Of a stretch of 14,409 bases of DNA, positions 8,199 to 14,409 are shown piece by piece. The notes under the pieces were generated by a model that saw nothing but the letters and a program-made list of their open reading frames with translations, was not told the origin of the DNA and made no database searches. Origin of the DNA: Microbacteriaceae bacterium UBA963 (GTDB lineage Bacteria; Actinomycetota; Actinomycetes; Actinomycetales; Microbacteriaceae); NCBI GenBank assembly GCA_002292955.1, contig DBCH01000146.1, positions 22,014 through 36,422 on the forward strand, written 5' to 3'. The number at the start of each line of letters is the position of its first letter. Positions within the stretch are counted from its first letter, which is position 1. A program made the translations under genes and the position numbers.

Positions 8199-8867
8199 TT
8201 ACTCAGTAGCGTCGATGAGATCGAGTTGTGTCATGTCGCGCAGGTCGGCCACGCTCGTGTCTCCGTAGGTCTCGGTCACGCGCACGTTGCCCGTGCGGTC
8301 GAGATCAAAAATTGCGAGCTCGGTGTACACGCGCGTCACACAGCCGAGTCCGGTCACGGGGTAGCTGAGTTCGCTGACCAGTTTGGATGTTCCCGTCTTG
8401 GTCATGAGCTCCATGATCACGAAGACATCCTTTGCGCCCACGGCCAGGTCCATGGCCCCACCAACAGCGGGGATGGCCTCGGGCTCACCGGTGTGCCAAT
8501 TGGCGAGGTCGCCGTTGCGCGAAACCTGGAACGCGCCGAGCACGGCGATGTCGAGGTGGCCGCCGCGCATGATGGCAAACGAGTCGGCGTGATGAAAGTA
8601 GGAGCATCCGGGCGACTCGGTTATCGGTTTCTTTCCCGCGTTCAGAAGGTCGGTATCGATGTCGTCACCGTGCGCTTCGGGCCCCATCCCCAGCATGCCG
8701 TTCTCGGTGTGCAGGATGATCTCGTGTTCCGGGTTCAGATAGTTCGATACCTGAGTGGGAATGCCAATACCGAGGTTGACCACTGCGCCGGCCGGCACGT
8801 CGCTGGCCACGCGCTCAGCCATCTGCGCTCGCGTCAATTTTTCGGGGTGGCGGTGACCAATTTTCAC
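8199..8867 (-). CDS. pcaJ: 3-oxoadipate CoA-transferase subunit B
   Basis: This is the 222-residue beta subunit of succinyl-CoA:3-oxoadipate CoA-transferase. It carries the catalytic glutamate, here E55 in HTENGMLGMGP, which forms the glutamyl-CoA intermediate. NLGIGIPTQV (31-40) and GGHLDIAVLGAFQVS (102-116) are further class I CoA-transferase motifs, and the C-terminal part has the usual GCVTRVYTELAIFDLD. The start is GTG at 8867, which overlaps the pcaI stop as GTGA and follows an AAGGAG ribosome binding site that lies inside pcaI. The two subunits are therefore translationally coupled, as expected for a heteromeric enzyme. The related acetoacetate transferase (ScoB) is the alternative; the whole cluster favours PcaJ. 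Confidence 0.88.
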   Translation of the reverse strand: MKIGHRHPEKLTRAQMAERVASDVPAGAVVNLGIGIPTQVSNYLNPEHEIILHTENGMLGMGPEAHGDDIDTDLLNAGKKPITESPGCSYFHHADSFAIMRGGHLDIAVLGAFQVSRNGDLANWHTGEPEAIPAVGGAMDLAVGAKDVFVIMELMTKTGTSKLVSELSYPVTGLGCVTRVYTELAIFDLDRTGNVRVTETYGDTSVADLRDMTQLDLIDATE

Positions 8868-9550
8868 GAGTGCTCCTTGGGGTTGGTGCTCGCGACCTGA
8901 ACGACCCGGTCGACAAAAATGCCGGGTGTGACGATGTTCTCCGGGTCGAGATCGCCGAGCTCGGCGAGGAAGGGAACCTGAACGATGGTTGTGGTCGCCG
9001 CCATTGCCATGATCGGCCCGAAGTTGCGCGAGGTTTTGCGATAGAGAAGGTTGCCCCAGCGGTCGGCCTTGTGCGCCTTGATGAGGGCGTAGTCGGCCTT
9101 AATCGGATACTCGAGCACGTAGTCCCGACCGTCGATGTGGCGCGTCTCTTTGCCGTCGGCCAGCGTCGTGCCGAAACCGGAGGGGGTGAAGAAGGCGCCG
9201 ATCCCCGCACCGGCCGCGCGAATGCGCTCAGCCAGGTTGCCCTGGGGCACAAGCTCCAGTTCGATGTCGCCCGCGTGGTACTTGGCGTCGAAATGCCATG
9301 AGTCGACCTGTCGGGGGAACGAGCAGACAACCTTTCGCACGGCGCCGCTCTTGACGAGCAGGGCGAGCCCTTCGTCGGCGTTGCCCGCGTTGTTGTTGAC
9401 GATGGTGAGCCCGGAAAGTTTGCGACGCAACAGGCCGTTGATGAGGTCGATCGGTTGCCCGGCAAGGCCAAAACCGCCGATCATGATGGTTGCGCCGTCA
9501 GGGATGTCGGCGAGAACCTCGTCGACGGAGTCGCGGAACTTGTTGATCAT
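8864..9550 (-). CDS. pcaI: 3-oxoadipate CoA-transferase subunit A
   Basis: This is the 228-residue alpha subunit of the class I CoA-transferase that moves CoA from succinyl-CoA to 3-oxoadipate. Glycine-rich MIGGFGLAGQP (23-33) is the family's CoA-binding signature. Residues such as NNNAGNADEGLALL, SFPRQVDSWHFD, ELVPQGNLAERIRAAGAGIGAFF and KADRWGNLLYRKTSRNFGP fit PcaI better than the acetoacetate-specific ScoA subunit. I place the start at ATG 9550 (MINKF), with GAGGG 6 bases upstream; the open frame extends 11 residues further, but those would cross the operator. It is the first gene of pcaIJFR and is directly preceded by the predicted PcaR sites. Confidence 0.89.
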   Translation of the reverse strand: MINKFRDSVDEVLADIPDGATIMIGGFGLAGQPIDLINGLLRRKLSGLTIVNNNAGNADEGLALLVKSGAVRKVVCSFPRQVDSWHFDAKYHAGDIELELVPQGNLAERIRAAGAGIGAFFTPSGFGTTLADGKETRHIDGRDYVLEYPIKADYALIKAHKADRWGNLLYRKTSRNFGPIMAMAATTTIVQVPFLAELGDLDPENIVTPGIFVDRVVQVASTNPKEHS

Positions 9551-9566
9551 TCGGGCCCTCACATTT

Positions 9567-9600
9567 GTTCGTATGTCGAACATAAGTTCGACTTATGAAC
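9567..9600 (-). promoter_or_regulatory. Tandem palindromic operator of the pca operon (predicted PcaR sites)
   Basis: There are two 15-bp sites: 9567-9581 is a perfect GTTCG-N5-CGAAC palindrome, and 9586-9600 is GTTCG-N5-TGAAC with one mismatch. They are 4 bases apart, and the joint between them is a third palindrome, GTCGAAC-ATAA-GTTCGAC (9575-9592). Overall dyad symmetry is 28 of 34 positions by my count. IclR-family PcaR/PcaU/PobR proteins are known to bind GTTCG-centred repeated sites at pca promoters, which fits the adjacent pcaR. On the minus strand a TATGTT -10 candidate (9584-9579) lies inside the element, about 28 bases before the pcaI start. No convincing -35 is seen, consistent with an activator-dependent promoter. 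Confidence 0.7.
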
Positions 9601-9662
9601 AATCTATCTCACGACGTCCCACTCTGTCTGCACAGAATTTGGTCAGTCGCTGCTGGGGCTGG

Positions 9663-11369
9663 CTAGCGAGCGGAGAAAAGTGCGCGGACGTCTGCGTCAA
9701 TCCGGTCTAGCGCGTCGGGTGACATGGCGTCGATGTAGACCTTGAGCTTCTCCTCGGTGCCACTCGGACGCAGCATCACGCGTGAGCCGTCGGCCAGGTG
9801 CCACGCCAGCAGATTGGTGGCGGGCAGACGATTGACGCTGCGGGCATAGTCGTCGACGGCAACGATTCGCGAACCGCCAATGTCCGCGGGTGCCGCCTTT
9901 CGCAAGGCGGTCATGGTCTCCTCGATGCGGGCAGCATCGGTGCGCATCGAGAGCTGAGAACTGACAAAAGCTCCGTGGGTCGCGTTGAGTTCGGTGACCT
10001 TGTCCAACAGGGTGAGCCCCGAAGCGTGCAGATCGCTCACCAGGGCCAAGACGGCCAACCCCGCAGAAATGCCATCTTTGTCGTGCAACGTTTCGGGATT
10101 CACCAGGTATCCGAGAGCCTCCTCGAAACCGAAGATGAGTTGGGGCACCCGCGCGATCCACTTGAACCCGGAGAGTGTTCGCACGACCGAATAGCCGAAA
10201 GACTTGCCCAGAGATTCGAGAGCGGGTGTCGACACCACGCTGCAGGCGAGTGAGCCCGTTGTGCGCCCCGAGCGCGACGCTCGGTCGCAGGCCCACCAGG
10301 CCAGCGCAAGCCCGACCTCGTTTCCGGAGAGGCGACGAAACACCGGAGCGCCGCCCGTTGCGTTCGGAATGGGAACGCCCACGGCAAGTCGGTCGGCATC
10401 CGGGTCGTGCGCGAGCACTAGTTCGGCACCGATTTCGTGAGCGAGGGTAAACGCACGACTGAGAGCCCCCGGCTCTTCCGGGTTGGGCACGGAAACCGTG
10501 GGAAACGAGCCGTCCGGGTCGTCCTGTTCGGTGACCGGAATGGGAAGGGCGTACCCCGCCTGACGGAGAACGCGGCGAAAAGTTTCGCCTCCCACCCCGT
10601 GCAGCGCGGTGTACGCCACGCGCGGACGGAAGAGCGGCTCGGGAACCAGGGCGGCGGTGCGGGCAACGTACGCGTCGATGATGTCATGCGGTGCGTGTTC
10701 CACGGCACCCCGCGGAAGCGCGGTAATGGGCCCCGATTTAGCCACGGTGTCGATGCGCCGGGCAATCTCGGCGTCCACGGGTGACGTGATTTGGGCGCCC
10801 CGGTGCACCCCGCCGAGGTAAACCTTGTATCCGTTATCGCCCACCGGGTTGTGGCTGGCGGTAATCATGACGCCGGCATCGGCATCGAACTCGCGCACCG
10901 CGAAAGCCAGAACCGGCGTCGGCACGGGTCCGGGAAGAAGGACGGCGCGGACCTGTGCACCCGCCATGATTTCTGCCGTGTCGCGCGCAAAAATGTCGGA
11001 GTTTGCGCGGGCATCAAACCCAATCACCACAACGGGCATGTCTGTGCTTCGTCGGGTCGTGTGAATGGCCGACGGTCCGTTAATCGAGGCGCCTGCCTCG
11101 CGCAGGTACTGAGCCAGAGCCGCCGCGGTTTGAGCCACCACGACACGGTTCATGCGCGCCGGTCCAGCGCCCAGACGTGCCCTCAACCCAGAGGTCCCAA
11201 AGGTGAGACGGCTCCCAAAGGCAGCGTGCAATTTCTCAACGGCATGTCGATCTCCCGCCTCGGCACGAGACGTGAGCACCGTCGCTTCGGCACGCGTGCT
11301 CGGGTCCGGGTCCATCTCGGCCCACGCGCGTGCCTGAGCGATGAGATCCTGGGTCTTGTAATCCACCAC
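9663..11369 (-). CDS. pmmB: Phosphomannomutase/phosphoglucomutase (alpha-D-phosphohexomutase)
   Basis: This is a 568-residue cytoplasmic mutase interconverting hexose 1- and 6-phosphates. All four family loops are visible: the catalytic phosphoserine S172 in MITASHNPVGDNGYK, the metal loop DPDADRLAV (322-330), the sugar-binding loop FEEALGYLV (415-423) and the phosphate-binding loop RPSGTEEKLK (534-543). The long form with an N-terminal extension before FGTSGLRARLG (57-67) is the PmmB/PGM2-like class. Whether mannose or glucose phosphates are preferred cannot be told from sequence; the symbol follows Mycobacterium pmmB. The start is GTG 11369 or the next codon, GTG 11366, without a clear ribosome binding site. 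It could supply mannose 1-phosphate to ManC, but it is a separate transcription unit. Confidence 0.88.
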   Translation of the reverse strand: MVDYKTQDLIAQARAWAEMDPDPSTRAEATVLTSRAEAGDRHAVEKLHAAFGSRLTFGTSGLRARLGAGPARMNRVVVAQTAAALAQYLREAGASINGPSAIHTTRRSTDMPVVVIGFDARANSDIFARDTAEIMAGAQVRAVLLPGPVPTPVLAFAVREFDADAGVMITASHNPVGDNGYKVYLGGVHRGAQITSPVDAEIARRIDTVAKSGPITALPRGAVEHAPHDIIDAYVARTAALVPEPLFRPRVAYTALHGVGGETFRRVLRQAGYALPIPVTEQDDPDGSFPTVSVPNPEEPGALSRAFTLAHEIGAELVLAHDPDADRLAVGVPIPNATGGAPVFRRLSGNEVGLALAWWACDRASRSGRTTGSLACSVVSTPALESLGKSFGYSVVRTLSGFKWIARVPQLIFGFEEALGYLVNPETLHDKDGISAGLAVLALVSDLHASGLTLLDKVTELNATHGAFVSSQLSMRTDAARIEETMTALRKAAPADIGGSRIVAVDDYARSVNRLPATNLLAWHLADGSRVMLRPSGTEEKLKVYIDAMSPDALDRIDADVRALFSAR

Positions 11370-11559
11370 AGCTAACTCGTCTCGTCACGATTGAGGCCGG
11401 GTGTAACGAATCCGCCCGTGTCGAGGCGCGCGGCATCCCGAGAGGGGTGGTGACGCATCGACACTGAACGCATGGCTTAACTTTAGGGGCGTAACCGGTT
11501 TAAGCCGCTCTGTGAGCTCACCTCAACACTGTGTGGGCCACCCGCGCGCGGCATGCGGA
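11370..11559. other. Intergenic region between accA and pmmB
   Basis: These 190 bases hold no credible gene. Two symmetric elements stand out: GGCTTAA (11474-11480) with TTAAGCC (11500-11506), a 7-bp inverted repeat spaced by 19 bases, and a perfect 10-bp palindrome GTGAGCTCAC (11512-11521). On the minus strand, TAAAGT inside the first element is a possible -10 for pmmB, without a good -35. I see no clear hairpin with T-run for the end of the accA gene. Confidence 0.4.
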
Positions 11560-13332
11560 CTAGGCGTCTTCGATCGTGAGCAGCAGGTGTCCGTTCGGCA
11601 CGGTCTCACCAACCGGAGCACTGATGCCGGTGACGATGCCGTCCTTGTGGGCGGCCACCGACTGTTCCATCTTCATGGCTTCGAGCACCAAGAGCTGATC
11701 CCCCTTGACCACCTTCTGACCCTCGGTCACCGCAATCTTGACGACGGTGGCCTGCATGGGAGCCTTCACGGCCGACCCCGACGGACCGGATGCCGAACCC
11801 TCGGGCGTCTTGCGCTTGGGTGCCGGACCGAGCGTGACGAGGTCACCCGCGGTCGCCCGCAGCAGTTTGGCCGGCAGCGAGACCTCGATGCGGCGTCCGT
11901 CGACTTCGACGGTGACCCCGCGGCGCTTTGACTCCGGAACGACCTCGTCGGATTCGCCGCTCCAGGGCTCAACCGTGTTCTCCCACTCGGTTTCAATCCA
12001 CGACGTGTAAATCTGGAAAGGGGCGTCACCCTCGGGAGCAAACGCCGGATCGTTCACAACAGCGCGGTGGAAGGGCAACACCGTCGGCAGACCGTGCACC
12101 TCAAACTCGTCGAGTGCGCGGCGTGAGCGCTCCAGCGCCTCGGCACGAGTTGCACCCGTCACGATGAGTTTGGCGATCATGGAGTCGAAGGACCCCGAGA
12201 TCACGTCGCCCGCGGCGACGCCGGTGTCGACGCGCACGCCGGGTCCTCCGGGAACGTTGAACTCGTGAACGGGGCCGGGAGCGGGCATAAAGTTTCGCCC
12301 CGCGTCTTCGCCGTTGATGCGGAACTCAAACGAGTGGCCGGTGATGACCGGGTCGGCATAGTCGAGCACGCCGCCCTCGGCAAGACGGAACTGCTCGCGA
12401 ACCAGGTCGATTCCCGTGACCTCTTCTGAGACCGGGTGCTCTACCTGCAGGCGCGTGTTGACCTCGAGGAACGAGACTGTGCCGTCGGCACCGATGAGGA
12501 ACTCGCAGGTTCCGGCACCGACGTAGCCGACCTCCTTGAGAATTGCTTTTGATGAGGTGTAAAGCTCGGTGAGCTGCTTCTCGGTGAGGAAGGGCGCGGG
12601 GGCTTCTTCGACCAGCTTTTGGTGCCGGCGCTGCAGTGAGCAGTCGCGCGTGGAGACCACGACAACATTGCCGTGCTGATCGGCGAGACACTGCGTCTCG
12701 ACGTGACGGGGCTTGTCGAGGTACTTCTCTACGAAGCATTCGCCGCGACCGAAGGCGGCAATGGCTTCGCGCGTTGCCGAGTCGAACATCTCGGGAACTT
12801 CTTCGCGAGTGCGGGCCACCTTGAGCCCACGACCGCCGCCGCCGAAGGCCGCCTTGATGGCCACGGGTAGACCGTGCACGTCGACAAACTCCAGCACCTC
12901 ATCGGCACCCGACACGGGGTTGAGTGTTCCCGGAGCGAGGGGCGCACCCACTTTTTCGGCCACGTGGCGTGCCGAGACCTTGTCGCCCAGGCGCTCGATG
13001 GCCTCGGGACTCGGACCAATCCAGATCAGACCCGCGTCAATGACGGCACGAGCAAAATCGGCGTTTTCGGCGAGGAATCCATAACCGGGGTGTACGGCGT
13101 CTGCGCCCGAGCGGCGAGCCACGGCCAGAATCTTGTCGATGACGAGGTACGTTTCGGCGCTCGTGGTGCCACCCAAGGCGTAGGCCTCGTCGGCGAGCTT
13201 GGCGTGCAGCGCGTCGCGATCCTGGTCGGCGTAGACCGCCACCGAACCGATGCGGGCGTCACTGGCTGCTCGAATGATGCGCACGGCGATTTCACCGCGG
13301 TTGGCAATGAGCACTTTGTGGATGCGAGACAT
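11560..13332 (-). CDS. accA3: Acetyl/propionyl-CoA carboxylase alpha subunit (biotin carboxylase plus biotin carrier domain)
   Basis: This 590-residue fused protein carboxylates its own biotin using ATP and bicarbonate; a separate AccD-type subunit, not in the window, moves the carboxyl group to acetyl- or propionyl-CoA, giving malonyl- or methylmalonyl-CoA for lipid synthesis. The biotin carboxylase domain starts at residue 1 (HKVLIANRGEIAVRIIRA). It includes the ATP-grasp loop AAFGGGGRGLKVA (161-173), RRHQKLVEEAPAP (235-247), and FLEVNTRLQVEHPVSE (288-303) with R294. After a linker (about 505-520) comes the carrier domain (about 521-590), with biotinyl lysine K554 in EAMKMEQ. The ATG at 13332 has no good ribosome binding site and may be leaderless. 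The symbol follows mycobacterial use. Confidence 0.93.
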   Translation of the reverse strand: MSRIHKVLIANRGEIAVRIIRAASDARIGSVAVYADQDRDALHAKLADEAYALGGTTSAETYLVIDKILAVARRSGADAVHPGYGFLAENADFARAVIDAGLIWIGPSPEAIERLGDKVSARHVAEKVGAPLAPGTLNPVSGADEVLEFVDVHGLPVAIKAAFGGGGRGLKVARTREEVPEMFDSATREAIAAFGRGECFVEKYLDKPRHVETQCLADQHGNVVVVSTRDCSLQRRHQKLVEEAPAPFLTEKQLTELYTSSKAILKEVGYVGAGTCEFLIGADGTVSFLEVNTRLQVEHPVSEEVTGIDLVREQFRLAEGGVLDYADPVITGHSFEFRINGEDAGRNFMPAPGPVHEFNVPGGPGVRVDTGVAAGDVISGSFDSMIAKLIVTGATRAEALERSRRALDEFEVHGLPTVLPFHRAVVNDPAFAPEGDAPFQIYTSWIETEWENTVEPWSGESDEVVPESKRRGVTVEVDGRRIEVSLPAKLLRATAGDLVTLGPAPKRKTPEGSASGPSGSAVKAPMQATVVKIAVTEGQKVVKGDQLLVLEAMKMEQSVAAHKDGIVTGISAPVGETVPNGHLLLTIEDA

Positions 13333-13339
13333 GGCATTC

Positions 13340-13345
13340 AGCCTA
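13340..13345 (-). promoter_or_regulatory. Candidate -10 box for leaderless accA3
   Basis: Read on the minus strand this is TAGGCT, a TANNNT-type -10, ending 7 bases before the ATG at 13332. That spacing would put the transcript start at the start codon. It is the same hexamer seen ahead of manC. No Shine-Dalgarno and no -35 are evident. Confidence 0.4.
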
Positions 13346-13507
13346 TCGAGAGTGTGGAGAATGCCGCCTGTTCAGTCGTTGCAGGTAACTCGCCGGGCCC
13401 GGTCTGCGGAGAACTCTCAGGCTCATGCGCTAGCGTTCGACGTAGGAATTCTTCTTCACTTGTTGGCTGGAATGTCGACCACCTATCTGGACAGGTCGGC
13501 CTAGCCC
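13346..13507. promoter_or_regulatory. Divergent intergenic region upstream of accA3 and the desaturase
   Basis: This gap separates two divergent lipid genes and should contain both upstream control regions. On the plus strand TTGTTG (13460-13465) and TATCTG (13484-13489), 18 bases apart, are a weak promoter candidate for the desaturase; transcription would start around 12 bases before the GTG at 13508. A perfect palindrome CCGGGCCCGG lies at 13393-13402, and ACCT/AGGT flank the TATCTG box. No further gene is seen. Confidence 0.3.
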
Positions 13508-14409
13508 GTGAACTCACTTACCTCTACCCTCGGTCCCGTTCGCGTCACGTCACCCCGGCAGAACGCCGTGAGTGACCGCGCCCCGAGTGCCTACTCGCGT
13601 GTGCTCGCGACGGCGAGGGAGGCGGGCCTCATGCGCCGCGCCCCGGGCTTCTACGGCATCGTTTTCGGTTCGCTCGTGCTGGCCACCGCCGGTGTCGTTT
13701 ACGGATTCATTGTTCTCGGTGACACCTGGTACCAGCTACTCATCGCCGCGGCGCTGGGACTGGTGCTTACCCAGTTCGCGTTTCTCACCCACGAAGCGTC
13801 TCACCGCCAGGTGTTTACGTCTGGCAAAGTCAACGACCGGGTCGGACGCCTTCTCGCTGCCGGTGTGGTGGGCATCAGTTACGCGTGGTGGATGAACAAG
13901 CACACCCGCCACCACCAGCACCCCAACACGATCGGCAAAGACCCCGACATCGAAATCGACACCATTTCGTTCACCGAGGAAGACGCGCGCACTCGCACCG
14001 GAGTCTTAGCGTGGATTACGCGCCGACAGGGGTACCTCTTCTTCCCGCTCCTCACGCTCGAGGGGCTCAACCTGCACCTTCGCTCCACCATGGCGCTCTT
14101 CGAGCGAGGCCCCATTCCCGGCCGCGTGCTCGAACTCACCCTCATTTTCGCGCGACTGGGAGCCTACGTGGGTGTGGTGTTCTGGCTGCTGCCCGTGGGC
14201 ATGGCCTTTGCCTTCATCGGCGTTCAGATGGCGGTCTTTGGTATCTACATGGGCGCGTCCTTCGCCCCCAACCACAAGGGTATGCCGCTGATTTCGGCCG
14301 GCATGAAGATTGATTTCTTTCGCCGGCAGGTCATGACCTCGCGCAATATTCGGGGCGGATTCTGGATGAGCATCCTTTACGGCGGGCTCAACCTCCAGAT
14401 TGAGCACCA
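13508..14409 (+). CDS. Membrane fatty acid desaturase, acyl-CoA type (partial, 3' end cut by window)
   Basis: This is an integral membrane di-iron desaturase introducing a double bond into fatty acyl chains; 300 codons are present. Histidine boxes: H95-E-A-S-H99, then H132-T-R-H135-H136, and the third box QIEH(H) begins at residue 297 and is cut by the window end. Hydrophobic segments are seen at about 50-70, 76-93 and 115-128 and, later in the chain, in LELTLIFARLGAYVGVVFWLL and AFIGVQMAVFGIYMG. QIEH in the third box is typical of front-end/linoleoyl-CoA desaturases such as mycobacterial DesA3. The start is GTG 13508, just after an in-frame stop; GTG 13568 (MSDRAPSAY) is an alternative that trims 20 residues. 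The gene is divergent from the acyl-CoA carboxylase subunit, a fitting lipid neighbour. Confidence 0.88.
   Translation, partial: MNSLTSTLGPVRVTSPRQNAVSDRAPSAYSRVLATAREAGLMRRAPGFYGIVFGSLVLATAGVVYGFIVLGDTWYQLLIAAALGLVLTQFAFLTHEASHRQVFTSGKVNDRVGRLLAAGVVGISYAWWMNKHTRHHQHPNTIGKDPDIEIDTISFTEEDARTRTGVLAWITRRQGYLFFPLLTLEGLNLHLRSTMALFERGPIPGRVLELTLIFARLGAYVGVVFWLLPVGMAFAFIGVQMAVFGIYMGASFAPNHKGMPLISAGMKIDFFRRQVMTSRNIRGGFWMSILYGGLNLQIEH

Noticed and set aside
8199..9550. Acetoacetate CoA-transferase (ScoAB) as the identity of the transferase pair
   Set aside because: PcaI-type signatures, the PcaF-type thiolase and the PcaR-type regulator in the same operon make 3-oxoadipate the better substrate, though sequence alone cannot exclude it.
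9623..9636. TCTGT-CTGC-ACAGA as a terminator for pmmB
   Set aside because: The stem is only 5 bp with no T-run on the minus strand, so it is too weak to call.
13433..13448. A GTTCGAC half-site ahead of the desaturase, as a second PcaR site
   Set aside because: There is no matching CGAAC arm at the right distance, and a single half-site is expected by chance.

Overview
The window reads as chromosomal DNA from a high-GC Gram-positive bacterium (Actinomycetota), most likely a member of Microbacteriaceae. The evidence is GC-rich codon use, frequent GTG and TTG starts, a mycobacterial-type SdhC/SdhD pair, an AccA3-type fused biotin carboxylase/BCCP, an actinobacterial adenosine deaminase, and a short hairpin repeat at the left edge that resembles intergenic repeats I recall from Microbacteriaceae. 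The family assignment is inference. The whole window is densely coding, and I see no mobile element, CRISPR array, tRNA or rRNA. No stretch over 300 bases lacks a gene.

Layout from left to right: (1) a hairpin repeat at the left edge, then a small membrane protein gene on the minus strand. (2) The minus-strand operon sdhC-sdhD-sdhA-sdhB (3871 down to 413), encoding succinate dehydrogenase, probably with the small membrane protein as a trailing gene. (3) A short divergent control region (3872-3934) with an inverted repeat like an iron-regulator (DtxR/IdeR) box. (4) On the plus strand, mannose-1-phosphate guanylyltransferase (manC) overlapping adenosine deaminase (add). (5) A hairpin between convergent genes. 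(6) A minus-strand catabolic operon pcaI-pcaJ-pcaF-pcaR (9550 down to 6256) for the last two steps of the beta-ketoadipate pathway plus its IclR-type regulator, preceded by a striking tandem palindromic operator. (7) A phosphomannomutase/phosphoglucomutase gene on the minus strand. (8) The biotinylated alpha subunit of an acyl-CoA carboxylase on the minus strand. (9) A divergent membrane fatty-acid desaturase on the plus strand, cut by the window end just inside its third histidine box.

Most genes belong to core metabolism: TCA cycle and respiration (Sdh), GDP-mannose supply for glycans (ManC and the phosphomannomutase), purine salvage (Add), malonyl/methylmalonyl-CoA formation (AccA) and lipid desaturation. 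The sdh/add/pmm/acc neighbourhood recalls the Mycobacterium tuberculosis region holding sdhCDAB, add, pmmB and accA3, so this is probably a conserved actinobacterial block. The pca cassette looks like an accessory catabolic insert within it: it makes acetyl-CoA and succinyl-CoA from 3-oxoadipate, but none of the upstream aromatic ring-cleavage genes are here.

I did not find a clearly undescribed biological system. The most interesting signals are regulatory: the two-site operator in front of pcaI, the DtxR-like box shared by the divergent sdh and manC promoters, and two putative leaderless genes carrying the same -10 hexamer.
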